This document shows positions 15,907 through 23,929 of a DNA stretch of 38,114 bases, piece by piece; the stretch's first letter is position 1, and the number at the start of each line of letters is the position of its first letter. A model generated the notes under the pieces. It was not told the origin of the DNA. It saw only the letters and a program-made list of their open reading frames with translations, and made no database searches. This DNA is from an uncultured Acidimicrobiaceae bacterium (lineage in GTDB: Bacteria; Actinomycetota; Acidimicrobiia; Spongiisociales; UBA5794), in contig CAMYMC010000028.1 in NCBI GenBank assembly GCA_947259365.1, positions 1 through 38,114 of the forward strand, in the 5' to 3' direction. The position numbers and the translations under genes are program-made.

Positions 15907-16431
15907 TCACCCCAGCACGCGATACGCGCCGCGGAAGTAGGCGAGCGGATCCGTCAGCTCGTCGATCTCGACCCGGTCGATCGCACCCGAGACGAGGACC
16001 GAGTAGCTCTCCTCCCTGCCCTCCCGCATCGTGCAGTACGCCCTGTTGCCGAGATCGGCCAGCACCGGCCCATACTCGGTCTCCTCGACGTCGCGACCCG
16101 CGAAGAGACCGCCTGGGGAAGGACGGAGCCCGGCGAAGACGTCGGCGGTCACCCGGTCGCGGGCGGTGGCGACGTGGACGACGAACCGGCCGGTCTCGGC
16201 GATCGCAACCCACAGGTCGGTCGCGGATCCCACGAGCGTGTAGACGAGCGGCGGATCGCCCTCGGCGACGACGATCGAGGACACCGTGAGCCCCGTCCGG
16301 CCCTCGCCCGTGCCCGCCGTCACGATCGTCACCGGGGCGGCGAGCCGGCCCCGCAGCCTCCTCGCCGGGTCGCGCGCCGGCTCCGGGGTGCGGAACGGGT
16401 GCTCGCCGCGTATGGCGCCGTCCCCGGTCAC
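15907..16431 (-). CDS. Flavin reductase-like FMN-binding protein
   Basis: A 174-residue protein with the split-barrel fold of flavin reductases and FMN-binding oxidases: RLAAPVTIVTAG, GLTVSSIVVAEGDPPLV, AIAETGRFVVHVA, and GAIDRVEIDELTDPLAYFRG at the end. Such proteins reduce or bind FMN or FAD and often serve a monooxygenase; no oxygenase gene is adjacent. The GTG at 16431 overlaps the stop of the PHP gene as GTGA, so the two are translationally coupled; the frame is open further upstream but that part lies wholly inside the PHP gene. The substrate is unknown. Confidence 0.8.
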   Translation of the reverse strand: MTGDGAIRGEHPFRTPEPARDPARRLRGRLAAPVTIVTAGTGEGRTGLTVSSIVVAEGDPPLVYTLVGSATDLWVAIAETGRFVVHVATARDRVTADVFAGLRPSPGGLFAGRDVEETEYGPVLADLGNRAYCTMREGREESYSVLVSGAIDRVEIDELTDPLAYFRGAYRVLG

Positions 16432-17327
16432 GGCGGCTGCCACCCGTAGTCGAGCGGCACCGTCTCGGCGACGCGCTTGCGGAAAGAGAGCCGTTCGGTG
16501 TAGCCGGCGCGCCGGGCCGCCGCCACCGCGACGTCGAGGTCCCGGCCGCACTGGCCGGGGTAGTGGGCGTCGCTGGCGAGGGTGATCGGCACCCCGGCGT
16601 GGTGGAACAACTCGAGGAGCGGCTGAGCCGGATACAGCTCACCGGCCGGCTGATGGAGGCCGGCCGTCGACACCTCCACAGCCGTTCCCGACTGCGCCGT
16701 CGCCGCGACGACCGTCTCGTAGAGGTCGACCGGTGGTGCGGGCAACCGGTGACCGAACTTCTTGACGACGTCGACGTGGGCGAGCACGTCGACGGCACCG
16801 GACCCGGCCAGCGCCGTCTCGACCGCGAAGTACTCCTCGTAGATCCGGGCGACCCCTTTTCTGGAGAACTCGGCGACGGCGCCACCGTGGTCGACGGACC
16901 ACGCCCCGACCCAGTGCACGGAGCCGAGGAGCACGTCCCACGGGTAGGGGTCGATGAGCTCACGGACGGCGTCGATCGTGTCCGGGAAGAAGTCCACCTC
17001 GAGACCGAGGAGGACCGGGAGCCCCCGATCCTTCGCGTCCGTCACCGCCGCGACGTACCGCTCGAGCGACAGCGTCCGGTCCTCGGGAAGCCACGACGCC
17101 GTGTGCTCGGCGGCGGCCGTCCCCGCGTCGCTGGTCCAGAACTCGCCGAGAACGGGTTCCGACTCGACGCAGCGATAGAGGTGCTCGGTGAACGCCAGCT
17201 CCGGCCATCCCCGACGCGCCGCAGCCTCGACGTAGGCCTCGATGTGCCCGGGCGGGTACTCCCCGGGGCGGGGCCCGCTCCCCCGGTACGGGCCGTGAGG
17301 ATGGAGGTGCACGTGGTAGTCACCCAC
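16428..17327 (-). CDS. PHP-domain phosphoesterase, histidinol-phosphatase type
   Basis: A 299-residue PHP metallo-phosphoesterase. Metal-binding residues are seen in DYHVHLHPHG near the N-terminus, FTEHLYRC, LLGLEVDFFPD, GSVHWVGAW, and ASDAHYPGQCG near the C-terminus, the order found in HisK-type histidinol-phosphate phosphatases. Histidine genes are not nearby, so the substrate could be another small phosphate. The GTG at 17327 lies 7 bases after TACGCT with no ribosome-binding sequence, suggesting a leaderless start. The downstream flavin reductase-like gene overlaps its stop codon. Confidence 0.85.
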   Translation of the reverse strand: MGDYHVHLHPHGPYRGSGPRPGEYPPGHIEAYVEAAARRGWPELAFTEHLYRCVESEPVLGEFWTSDAGTAAAEHTASWLPEDRTLSLERYVAAVTDAKDRGLPVLLGLEVDFFPDTIDAVRELIDPYPWDVLLGSVHWVGAWSVDHGGAVAEFSRKGVARIYEEYFAVETALAGSGAVDVLAHVDVVKKFGHRLPAPPVDLYETVVAATAQSGTAVEVSTAGLHQPAGELYPAQPLLELFHHAGVPITLASDAHYPGQCGRDLDVAVAAARRAGYTERLSFRKRVAETVPLDYGWQPP

Positions 17328-17334
17328 CGGACGC

Positions 17335-17340
17335 AGCGTA
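17335..17340 (-). promoter_or_regulatory. Candidate -10 box of the PHP gene, leaderless type
   Basis: TACGCT on the minus strand, 7 bases before the GTG at 17327, in the 45-base gap after the acyl-CoA synthetase stop codon. Confidence 0.45.
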
Positions 17341-17372
17341 GCGACGCAGCCGGTCCGGGCCGCCGGCGGTGA

Positions 17373-18893
17373 TCACCGCCCGGCGGCGAACGCACCGGCG
17401 TGCCGAGCGCGCAGGACGGCCTTCTCCACTTTTCCCATCGCGTTGTGGGGAAGCGACGAGGCGAACACGTATCGCTTCGGACGTTTGAACGGCGCGAGCC
17501 TGTCCCCGAGCGCGGCGTCGAGTCGTGCCGGGTCGGCTGACAGGCCGCGCACCGGCACCACGCATGCAACGACTGCCTCACCGAGATCGGGGTGCGGCAC
17601 CCCGAACACCGCCGCCTCGGCGACGCCGTCCTGCTCCACGAGGGCGAGCTCGACCTCTTTGGGGTACACGTTGAGCCCGCCGGTGATGATGATGTCGCTC
17701 GAGCGCCCAGCGAGCGTCAGCCGGCCGTCGGCGGCCACGCTGCCGACGTCGCCGGTGCGGAAGAACCCGTCGGCGCGGAACGCCTCCGCGGTCTTGTCGG
17801 GGAGGCGCCAGTACCCGACGAACACGTTCGGCCCCCGGACCTCGACGTCTCCCGGCTCGCCCGGCAGCGTCGGCGCGCCGTCCTCGCCGACGACTCGCAC
17901 CTCGACGTCCGGGAGCGGATACCCAACGGTCCCGGCCAGCCGCGGGCCGTCGTAGGGGTTCGACGTGATCATCCCCGCCTCCGACATCCCGTAGCGCTCC
18001 AGGATCGCGTGGCCGGTTCGCGCCGCGAAAGCGCCATGCGCCGTCGCCGACAGCGGTGCCGACCCCGAGGTGAACAGTCGCATCCCGGCGCAGTCGTCAC
18101 TGCGGAACCCGGCATCATCGAGGAGGCGGGAGTAGTGCGTGGGCACGCCCATCATCACGGTCGATTCGGGCAACCACCGGCGCGCCGCCGCCGGGTCGAA
18201 GCGGTCGCAGAAGACGACCTCCGATGCGTTGAGCATGGCGCAGTGGAGGGCGACGAAGAGCCCGTGGACGTGGAAGATCGGCAGCACGTGAAGGAGGACG
18301 TCTCCGGGCTCCCAGCCCCAGATCCGGTGCAGGGCGATCGCGTTCGACGCGAGGTTGGCTCCGGTGAGCATCGCCCCCTTGGACCGCCCGGTCGTGCCCG
18401 ACGTGTACAGCATGGCGGCGATGTCACCGGGCGAGCGCGGCTCGATCGGCCCCCGGGGCGCCGCCTCTCGTGCCGCCTCCGGCAGCGACCCGCTCCCGTC
18501 GGGACCGAGGGTGAGGACGGCGGCGGCGGGATCGCTCCGCGCCGCGACGCGGGACGCGGACGTACCGGGATGGGTGACGACGGCCGCCGGTGCGGCGTCA
18601 CCGAGGAAGAACTCCACCTCGGTGTCCGTGTACGCGGGGTTGAGCGGAACGTAGACGGCGCCGAGACGCAAGCAGGCGAGGTAGACCGCAACGGCCTCCG
18701 GCGACTTGGCGACCTGGGCGACGACCCGGTCTCCGGCCCTCACGCCCCGGCGGGCGAGGACTGTGGCGTACCGGGCGGCGGCGTCGTCTGCGTCGCCGTA
18801 CGACCAGGACGGTCGACCGGGCACTCGGAGGAAGGGCCGGTCGAGGGCACCGTCGAATCGCTCCGCCAGGACGTCGTAGACGTTGCCGGTCAC
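17373..18893 (-). CDS. AMP-forming acyl-CoA synthetase, malonyl-CoA synthetase-like
   Basis: A 506-residue member of the adenylate-forming superfamily: it activates a carboxylic acid with ATP and transfers it to CoA. Motifs in order are the P-loop YTSGTTGRSKGAM, LPIFHVHGLFVALH, ERYGMSEAGMITSNPY, the hinge TGDVGSVAADGRLTLAGRSSD in parts, and the catalytic lysine in PHNAMGKVEKAVLR. The LPIFHVHGLFVA segment resembles malonyl/methylmalonyl-CoA ligases (MatB), so a short dicarboxylic acid is a reasonable guess, not proven. The likely start is GTG at 18893. No malonyl-CoA decarboxylase or polyketide genes are adjacent. Confidence 0.88.
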   Translation of the reverse strand: MTGNVYDVLAERFDGALDRPFLRVPGRPSWSYGDADDAAARYATVLARRGVRAGDRVVAQVAKSPEAVAVYLACLRLGAVYVPLNPAYTDTEVEFFLGDAAPAAVVTHPGTSASRVAARSDPAAAVLTLGPDGSGSLPEAAREAAPRGPIEPRSPGDIAAMLYTSGTTGRSKGAMLTGANLASNAIALHRIWGWEPGDVLLHVLPIFHVHGLFVALHCAMLNASEVVFCDRFDPAAARRWLPESTVMMGVPTHYSRLLDDAGFRSDDCAGMRLFTSGSAPLSATAHGAFAARTGHAILERYGMSEAGMITSNPYDGPRLAGTVGYPLPDVEVRVVGEDGAPTLPGEPGDVEVRGPNVFVGYWRLPDKTAEAFRADGFFRTGDVGSVAADGRLTLAGRSSDIIITGGLNVYPKEVELALVEQDGVAEAAVFGVPHPDLGEAVVACVVPVRGLSADPARLDAALGDRLAPFKRPKRYVFASSLPHNAMGKVEKAVLRARHAGAFAAGR

Positions 18894-18939
18894 CGCCGGC
18901 CCGCGAGGTCGTGACGTTCGGGGGATCGTCGCCTCGAGA

Positions 18940-19293
18940 TCATTCCGCGCGCAGCTCCGCGACGAGGAAGCCGAGAGGGCCGGGCCCGAGGACGGCTGCG
19001 ATCCGGTCCCACGCCGACGCCGGCACCGAACCGCCCGAGTCGAGCTCGGCGGCCGCGGCGGCGACGGCCTCCTCCAGGCCGGCGTAGGCGCCGATCTGGT
19101 CGAGGGCGGCTGCCTTCGCTGCTGTGGAGCGGGCCCGAGAGCCGTCGCCGCCGGCGAGGGAGCGCAGCGCCCGCTCCGCGGCGGTGAGGGCGTTGCGTTG
19201 CTTCCGCCCGTCGAAGCCGGTCACGGCGTCATACGGTGCCGGATCCGTCGGCGCCGAGTTCTGACCCACGCCGCCGACGCCGGGCAAACGCAT
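18940..19293 (-). CDS. Small unknown alanine-rich helical protein
   Basis: I do not recognise this 117-residue protein. It is alanine-rich and helical (KQRNALTAAERALRSLAG, LEEAVAAAAAELDSGG) and ends with a conserved-looking AWDRIAAVLGPGPLGFLVAELRAE. There is no signal peptide or membrane segment. The ATG at 19293 lacks a clear ribosome-binding site; a GTG ten codons later is an alternative. A different frame just upstream starts with ATG at 19355 and reads MVDEPRLDALTRRLAECVGG before losing coding character, so the true N-terminus may be frame-shifted relative to this call. It lies 47 bases upstream of the acyl-CoA synthetase on the same strand. Confidence 0.5.
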   Translation of the reverse strand: MRLPGVGGVGQNSAPTDPAPYDAVTGFDGRKQRNALTAAERALRSLAGGDGSRARSTAAKAAALDQIGAYAGLEEAVAAAAAELDSGGSVPASAWDRIAAVLGPGPLGFLVAELRAE

Positions 19294-19425
19294 CGCCGGG
19301 AAGGGCCGCCAACGCACTCTGCGAGTCGCCTCGTGAGCGCATCGAGCCTCGGCTCGTCGACCATGGATCGGACTCCGTAGATCGCCGTGCCCCAATGCTA
19401 CGCCCCGGTCCCAATGCAACGGTCG

Positions 19426-19431
19426 TACACT
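19426..19431 (+). promoter_or_regulatory. Candidate -10 box of the MOSC-like gene, leaderless type
   Basis: TACACT lies 7 bases before the ATG at 19439, with only CCCCGCC between. No ribosome-binding site is present. It is one of the clearest leaderless candidates in the window. Confidence 0.55.
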
Positions 19432-19438
19432 CCCCGCC

Positions 19439-20050
19439 ATGTCCGGCCTCGAACCGATCGGCGAGATCGTGCTGCTCCAGATCCAGAAGGAGCAGCTCGT
19501 CGTCGGCGTCCGGCCGGAACGGTCGTACCGCACAGGGCCGCTCGTCGCCGTCGACGCGCTCACGCTGAGCCCGGCCGGCGCCGTCGCCAGAATCGACGGC
19601 GGCTGGGTCGTCGATCGCCACCACACGGCCCACCCCGCCAACATCCGGCCCCACATGGGTCGGCTCCTGTCGGTTGGGTTCACCGGTCACTACGACCGGA
19701 TGACGGCCGACTTCGGCGCGGTCGAGCTCGGAGTTGGCGGCGAGAACATCATCGTCTCGACAGCCCACCGCGTCGATCTCTCCCGGATCGGTCCCGGCGT
19801 CGTCATCCGCACCGCCGGCGGGGACATCGCCACCGACGAGGCAACCGTCGCCGAGCCGTGCATCCCGTTCACCCGCTACCTCCTCGGCGACGACGCACCC
19901 GACGCCGAGGTCGCCGAGAAACGGGAGCGCCTCCGCGGCGGCATGCGTGGATACGTGATGGGGCTCGGCTCGATGACCGGGAGCGTCGAGATCCGCCTCG
20001 GCGACACCGTCCTCGCCGGCGCCAGCGCGATCAGAAGAACGCCAGCCTGA
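19439..20050 (+). CDS. MOSC-like domain protein
   Basis: A 203-residue cytoplasmic protein. The middle (GGENIIVSTAHRVDLSRIGPG, split here) and VAEPCIPFTRYLLG resemble the MOSC fold, in which a conserved cysteine handles sulfur or binds a molybdenum cofactor; the cysteine of AEPC is present. The first 60 residues (IVLLQIQKEQLVVGVRPE) do not match a named domain. The substrate is unknown. Its 3' end overlaps the convergent TauE/SafE gene by 20 bases. A link to the molybdopterin enzyme 7 kb away is conceivable but unsupported. Confidence 0.6.
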   Translation: MSGLEPIGEIVLLQIQKEQLVVGVRPERSYRTGPLVAVDALTLSPAGAVARIDGGWVVDRHHTAHPANIRPHMGRLLSVGFTGHYDRMTADFGAVELGVGGENIIVSTAHRVDLSRIGPGVVIRTAGGDIATDEATVAEPCIPFTRYLLGDDAPDAEVAEKRERLRGGMRGYVMGLGSMTGSVEIRLGDTVLAGASAIRRTPA

Positions 20051-20768
20051 CGACGGCAACGGAGGCGGCGGCGACGAGCACCCACCGCACCCAAGCGGCC
20101 CCTCGCGCCACGGCGAGGTGGGAGGCGATCCAGGCGCCCGTGACCTGTCCTGCCGAGAGCACGATGCCGACGCCGAGGTCGACCTGGGATGCCGAAGCGA
20201 AGATGACGAGGGCAACGGGCGTGTAGGCGAAGATCAGGAAGACCTTCGCGGCGTTCCCTCTCACGAGATCGAGCCCGCCCCCGAGCACGAGCCCGGCGAG
20301 GAGGAGGAAGCCCACCCCCGCCTGGACGAACCCACCGTAGAACCCGATGGCGAGAAAGACGGCGCTCCGCCAGGGCTCGTGGAGGACCGCCTCCCGCTCC
20401 TCGACCCACCGCGACGGTCGCGCGAGCACCGACAGGGCAACGCCGGCGAGGACGACGGCGAAGATCCGCCGCATGACGCCGGGCGAGGTCACGGTCGCCA
20501 GCCAGGCACCCGCCACCGCGCCGATCACGGTTGCCGGCAACAGCCGCACGACCGTGCGCCACTCGACGACCCCGCCCCGACGGAACCCGGCAATCGCGGA
20601 CAGGTTCGCCAGCATGATCGCGATCCGGTTCGTCCCGTTGGCGGTGGCAACGCCGACGAACTCGGTCATGATCGGGATCGTGATCGCCGACCCGCCTCCG
20701 GCGAGTGTGTTGATGAAACCCGCGGCGCCCCCACCGAGGGCGAGCGCGATCGCCTCCCAGGCCGTCAC
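20031..20768 (-). CDS. TauE/SafE (TSUP) family membrane transporter
   Basis: A 245-residue polytopic membrane protein with about seven or eight hydrophobic segments. The two family repeats are visible: GGGAAGFINTLAGGGSAITIP at the N-terminus and GFYGGFVQAGVGFLLL in the second half. TSUP proteins move organosulfur anions, sulfite or other small organic anions; the substrate here is unknown. The GTG start overlaps the stop of the E2 acyltransferase gene as GTGA, so it belongs to the oxoacid dehydrogenase operon, and its end overlaps the convergent MOSC-like gene by 20 bases. Export or uptake of a carboxylate linked to the dehydrogenase is a possible but unproven role. Confidence 0.88.
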   Translation of the reverse strand: MTAWEAIALALGGGAAGFINTLAGGGSAITIPIMTEFVGVATANGTNRIAIMLANLSAIAGFRRGGVVEWRTVVRLLPATVIGAVAGAWLATVTSPGVMRRIFAVVLAGVALSVLARPSRWVEEREAVLHEPWRSAVFLAIGFYGGFVQAGVGFLLLAGLVLGGGLDLVRGNAAKVFLIFAYTPVALVIFASASQVDLGVGIVLSAGQVTGAWIASHLAVARGAAWVRWVLVAAASVAVVRLAFF

Positions 20769-21877
20769 AGCGCACCGAGCGCGTCGATGACGGCGGCGAG
20801 GAACGCCCTCCCCTTGGCCCCGTCGACGACGCGATGGTCGTAGGACAGGCTGAGGGGGAGCTCCCGCTCCGCCACGATCGCACCATCACGAACGACGGCG
20901 CGCTCCTCCGCCCGACCGACCGAGAGGATCGCCGTCGTCCCGTACGGGACGATGGGTGTGCCGTAGCGACCCCCGACGGCGCCGATGTTGGAGAGCGTGA
21001 ACGTTTGGCCTCGCAACTCAGACGGCATCGCCTCTTGGGCCCTGGCGGCGGCGGCAAGCCGCAACACCTCGGCGGTGAGCGCTTCCCGGTCGAGGGCGGG
21101 AGCGTCGCGCACGACGGCGACGAGCAGCCCCTGCGGGGTGTCCACGGCGAAACCGATGTCGTAGAAGAGCTTGTGGACGACCTCGTCCCCGGAGATGGAG
21201 GCGTTGAAGTCGGGGAATCGCCCCAGGACCGGCAGGACGGCCTCGATGAGGAGGACTTCGAGGGGCACCCCACCGGCTCTCTCCCGCTCGGCGAACAGCG
21301 GGGCGGCCGCCGCCTCGCCGTACGTCGTCACGTGCGGGATCTCCCTCCAGGAGCGGCTGAGGTGCTCGGCGATGGTCCGTCGGGTGGGACTCATCCGCTC
21401 CCGCCTCACCGGCCCCGACGTCGTCGCTGCGGCGCGTACGTCGTCCGCGGTGATGCGCCCGAATGCGCCGGTTCCTCCGACGGTGGAGAGGTCGACCCCG
21501 AGCTCGGCGGCGAGCCGGCGCACGAGCGGCAACGCCTCGACCGCTCCCGCCACCAACGGCGCCGCCGTGGAGCGATCCTCGAGCGTGCCGACGATCGGTG
21601 CCGGGGCATCCTCGGGCAGAGGCGCCGTCCACGTCTCACCGGGCTCACCCACGACGGCGAGCAGCGCATCCACCTCGATCGTTTCGCCGGCCTCGGCGCC
21701 GCGGTGGAGGAGGATGCCGGCAAACGGGGACGGGATGTCGACGACGGCCTTGTCGGTCTCGACCTCCACGAGCGGCTCGTCGAGCGACACCGCCTCGCCG
21801 ACGGCGACGTGCCACGCGACGACGACGGCCTCGGTGAGGCCCTCTCCGATGTCCGGCAAGTGGAACTCCTGTGCCAT
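20765..21877 (-). CDS. Dihydrolipoamide acyltransferase (E2) of a 2-oxoacid dehydrogenase
   Basis: A 370-residue E2 subunit. One lipoyl domain (about 1-78) carries the lipoyl-lysine in VEVETDKAVVDIPSP. A peripheral-subunit-binding domain follows (LPLVRRLAAELGVDL to GRITADDV), then the catalytic domain with NIGAVGGRYGTPI and the active-site SYDHRVVDGAKG. It accepts the acyl group from E1 and passes it to CoA. A single lipoyl domain and partner type fit branched-chain or acetoin/pyruvate complexes. It overlaps the E1beta stop by one base (TGATG). No lipoamide dehydrogenase (E3) gene is in the window. Confidence 0.93.
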   Translation of the reverse strand: MAQEFHLPDIGEGLTEAVVVAWHVAVGEAVSLDEPLVEVETDKAVVDIPSPFAGILLHRGAEAGETIEVDALLAVVGEPGETWTAPLPEDAPAPIVGTLEDRSTAAPLVAGAVEALPLVRRLAAELGVDLSTVGGTGAFGRITADDVRAAATTSGPVRRERMSPTRRTIAEHLSRSWREIPHVTTYGEAAAAPLFAERERAGGVPLEVLLIEAVLPVLGRFPDFNASISGDEVVHKLFYDIGFAVDTPQGLLVAVVRDAPALDREALTAEVLRLAAAARAQEAMPSELRGQTFTLSNIGAVGGRYGTPIVPYGTTAILSVGRAEERAVVRDGAIVAERELPLSLSYDHRVVDGAKGRAFLAAVIDALGAL

Positions 21878-22851
21878 CAGCCCTCCATTGCCCTGACCAC
21901 GGCCGCGGCGATCGCCGCCCGCGTCGGCACGTAGTGGTGCTCCGCCCGCCGCAGCGGAACGACGGTGTCCCACCCGGTGACGCGCTCGATCGGGGCACGC
22001 AGCGAGTACAGCGCGTGCTCCTGGATCGTGGCGACGATCTCGGCGCCGAAGCCCGTCGTGCGGGGCGCCTCGTGGACGATGACGGCGCGACCGGTCCGCC
22101 GCACGGACTCGACCACGGCCTCCACGTCCCACGGCACGAGCGAGCGGAGGTCGATGACCTCGACCGAGGTGCCGGATGCGGCCAGCTCGGCGGCGGCCGC
22201 CTCCGCCTCCCGCACCATGGCACCGTAGGCGACGACGGTGACGTCCTCGCCGCCGACGACGAGGCGGGCGGCGCCGATCGGCACCGTGAACGGGCCTTCG
22301 GGCACCTCGGCGCGCACCGCGCGGTAGAGGCGGATCGGCTCGAGGAAGATCACCGGGTCGTCGTCGGCGACGGCGGCGAGGAGGAGGCCCTTGGCGTCGT
22401 GGGGCGTCGACGGGACGACGACCTTGAGCCCGGGGATGTGGGTGTAGATGGCCTCGGCCGACTCGCTGTGGTGCTCGGCGGCACCGATCCCGGCCCCGTA
22501 GGGGATCCGGATCACGAGCGGGGCGGTGAAGCGGTGACGCGACCGGTTACGGACTCGGCCGACGTGGTTGATGACCTGGTCGAGGGCCGGGTACGAGAAG
22601 CCCATGAACTGGATCTCGGCGATCGGCCGCATGCCGGCGACGGCCATCCCGAACGCGGCGCCGACGATGCCCGACTCGGCCACCGGGGTGTCGATGACCC
22701 GATCGGGGCCGTGGGCCTCGCGCAGCCCGTCGGAGACGCGGAAGACGCCCCCGGTCGCGCCGACGTCCTCGCCGAGCAGGACGACGGCGGGGTCGGCGAG
22801 GGCGATGTCGAGCGCATCCGTGAGCGCCCGGGCAACAGTGAGGTCGGCCAT
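21877..22851 (-). CDS. 2-Oxoacid dehydrogenase E1 component, beta subunit
   Basis: A 324-residue transketolase-like beta subunit that pairs with E1alpha to form the thiamine diphosphate site. Visible motifs are LLGEDVGATGGVFRVSDGL, IDTPVAESGIVGAAFGMA, IAEIQFMGF, the GAGIGAAEHHSES segment with the conserved histidines, and the C-terminal domain TVVAYGAMVREA and IDLRSLVPWD. The HHSES motif is typical of branched-chain 2-oxoacid and pyruvate dehydrogenase beta subunits. The start overlaps the E1alpha stop and its end overlaps the E2 start, each as TGATG, implying balanced translation of the complex. Confidence 0.93.
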   Translation of the reverse strand: MADLTVARALTDALDIALADPAVVLLGEDVGATGGVFRVSDGLREAHGPDRVIDTPVAESGIVGAAFGMAVAGMRPIAEIQFMGFSYPALDQVINHVGRVRNRSRHRFTAPLVIRIPYGAGIGAAEHHSESAEAIYTHIPGLKVVVPSTPHDAKGLLLAAVADDDPVIFLEPIRLYRAVRAEVPEGPFTVPIGAARLVVGGEDVTVVAYGAMVREAEAAAAELAASGTSVEVIDLRSLVPWDVEAVVESVRRTGRAVIVHEAPRTTGFGAEIVATIQEHALYSLRAPIERVTGWDTVVPLRRAEHHYVPTRAAIAAAVVRAMEG

Positions 22852-23891
22852 CAGCGACCGTCTCTCCGCAACCGGGCTCGCTGCTCCTCGAGGTGAATGG
22901 TGGGAACGGCATACATCGCGGAGAAGATCTCGTCGCCGTCGAGGGCCGCCACCATTTCGGCAGCGGCGACGGCCGCTTCGGCCTCGAGCCCGGCGTCGTG
23001 CTCGGCGGCCGCCTGGGCGTCCTCGTCCCACGCACCCTGTGTCTCCAGGAAGCGCCGCACCCGGCGCAGCGGATCGCGCTCCCGCCATGACTCGACCTCC
23101 GCGGGGTCGCGATAGCGGCCCGGGTCGTCGGTCGTCGTGTGGGGCCCGATCCGGTAGGTGAGCGCCTCGATGAGGGTCGGCCCCTCCCCCGCCCTCGCCG
23201 TCGACACGGCGCGACGGACGGCCTCGTGGACCGCGAGCACGTCGTTGCCGTCGACGACGAGGCCGGTCATGCCGTAGCCGACGGCCTTGTCGGCGATCGT
23301 CTCGGCCGCAGTCTGACGAGATGTCGGCAGCGAGATCGCCCAGCCGTTGTTCTGACAGAAGAAGACGGTCGGCGTGGCGAAGACGGCGGCAAAGTTCATC
23401 GCCTCGTGGAAATCCCCCTCCGATGTGGCACCGTCGCCGAACATGGTGAGGGCCACGGCGTCCGTGCCCTTGAGCCGCTCCGCCCACGCGATGCCGACGG
23501 CGTGGATCATGTGTCCCCCCACCGTGATCGAAGGAGGCAGGACCCTCACGCCCTCGGGGGCATGGCCGCCTCGCTCGTCCCCGGTCCTGCCGAGGATGAG
23601 GTTCGACCACGGGTAGCCGCGCAGCGCCATCGCGGCGGCGTCCCGGTAACTGGCGACGAGCCAGTCCGAAGCTTCGAGGGCGGAGGCAGCGCCGATCTGG
23701 GCCGCTTCCTGGCCCTCATAGGGAGCGTAGGTGGCGAGCCGGCCCTGCCGTTGCATCGCGGAGCACTTCCCGTCGAAGACCCGCGCCACGACCATGGCGC
23801 GGTACAGCCGGCTGATCTCCCCGAGCGGCAGCGGGAGATCGCCATGGAGGGTCCCGTCGGGGGCCAGGAGTTGTTGCGGCTCGGCCGACAT
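22851..23891 (-). CDS. 2-Oxoacid dehydrogenase E1 component, alpha subunit
   Basis: A 346-residue thiamine-diphosphate-dependent decarboxylase subunit. The cofactor-binding motif is FGDGATSEGDFHEAMNFA followed by FFCQNNGWAIS; the phosphorylation-loop region is YRIGPHTTTDDPGRYRD, and PYEGQEAAQIGAASAL lies near the N-terminus. These features match E1alpha of branched-chain 2-oxoacid dehydrogenase more than those of the E. coli-type single-chain E1. It heads the E1alpha-E1beta-E2-TSUP operon. A TAGCCT box lies 10 bases before the ATG at 23891 and no ribosome-binding sequence is seen, so initiation may be leaderless or near-leaderless. Confidence 0.93.
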   Translation of the reverse strand: MSAEPQQLLAPDGTLHGDLPLPLGEISRLYRAMVVARVFDGKCSAMQRQGRLATYAPYEGQEAAQIGAASALEASDWLVASYRDAAAMALRGYPWSNLILGRTGDERGGHAPEGVRVLPPSITVGGHMIHAVGIAWAERLKGTDAVALTMFGDGATSEGDFHEAMNFAAVFATPTVFFCQNNGWAISLPTSRQTAAETIADKAVGYGMTGLVVDGNDVLAVHEAVRRAVSTARAGEGPTLIEALTYRIGPHTTTDDPGRYRDPAEVESWRERDPLRRVRRFLETQGAWDEDAQAAAEHDAGLEAEAAVAAAEMVAALDGDEIFSAMYAVPTIHLEEQRARLRRDGR

Positions 23892-23901
23892 CCGAGGCGG
23901 C

Positions 23902-23907
23902 AGGCTA
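23902..23907 (-). promoter_or_regulatory. Candidate -10 box of the oxoacid dehydrogenase operon
   Basis: TAGCCT on the minus strand, 10 bases before the E1alpha ATG. The spacing is 2-4 bases longer than in the clear leaderless examples. Confidence 0.3.
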
Positions 23908-23929
23908 ACCGGCGCCGGCGCCCCGCGGC

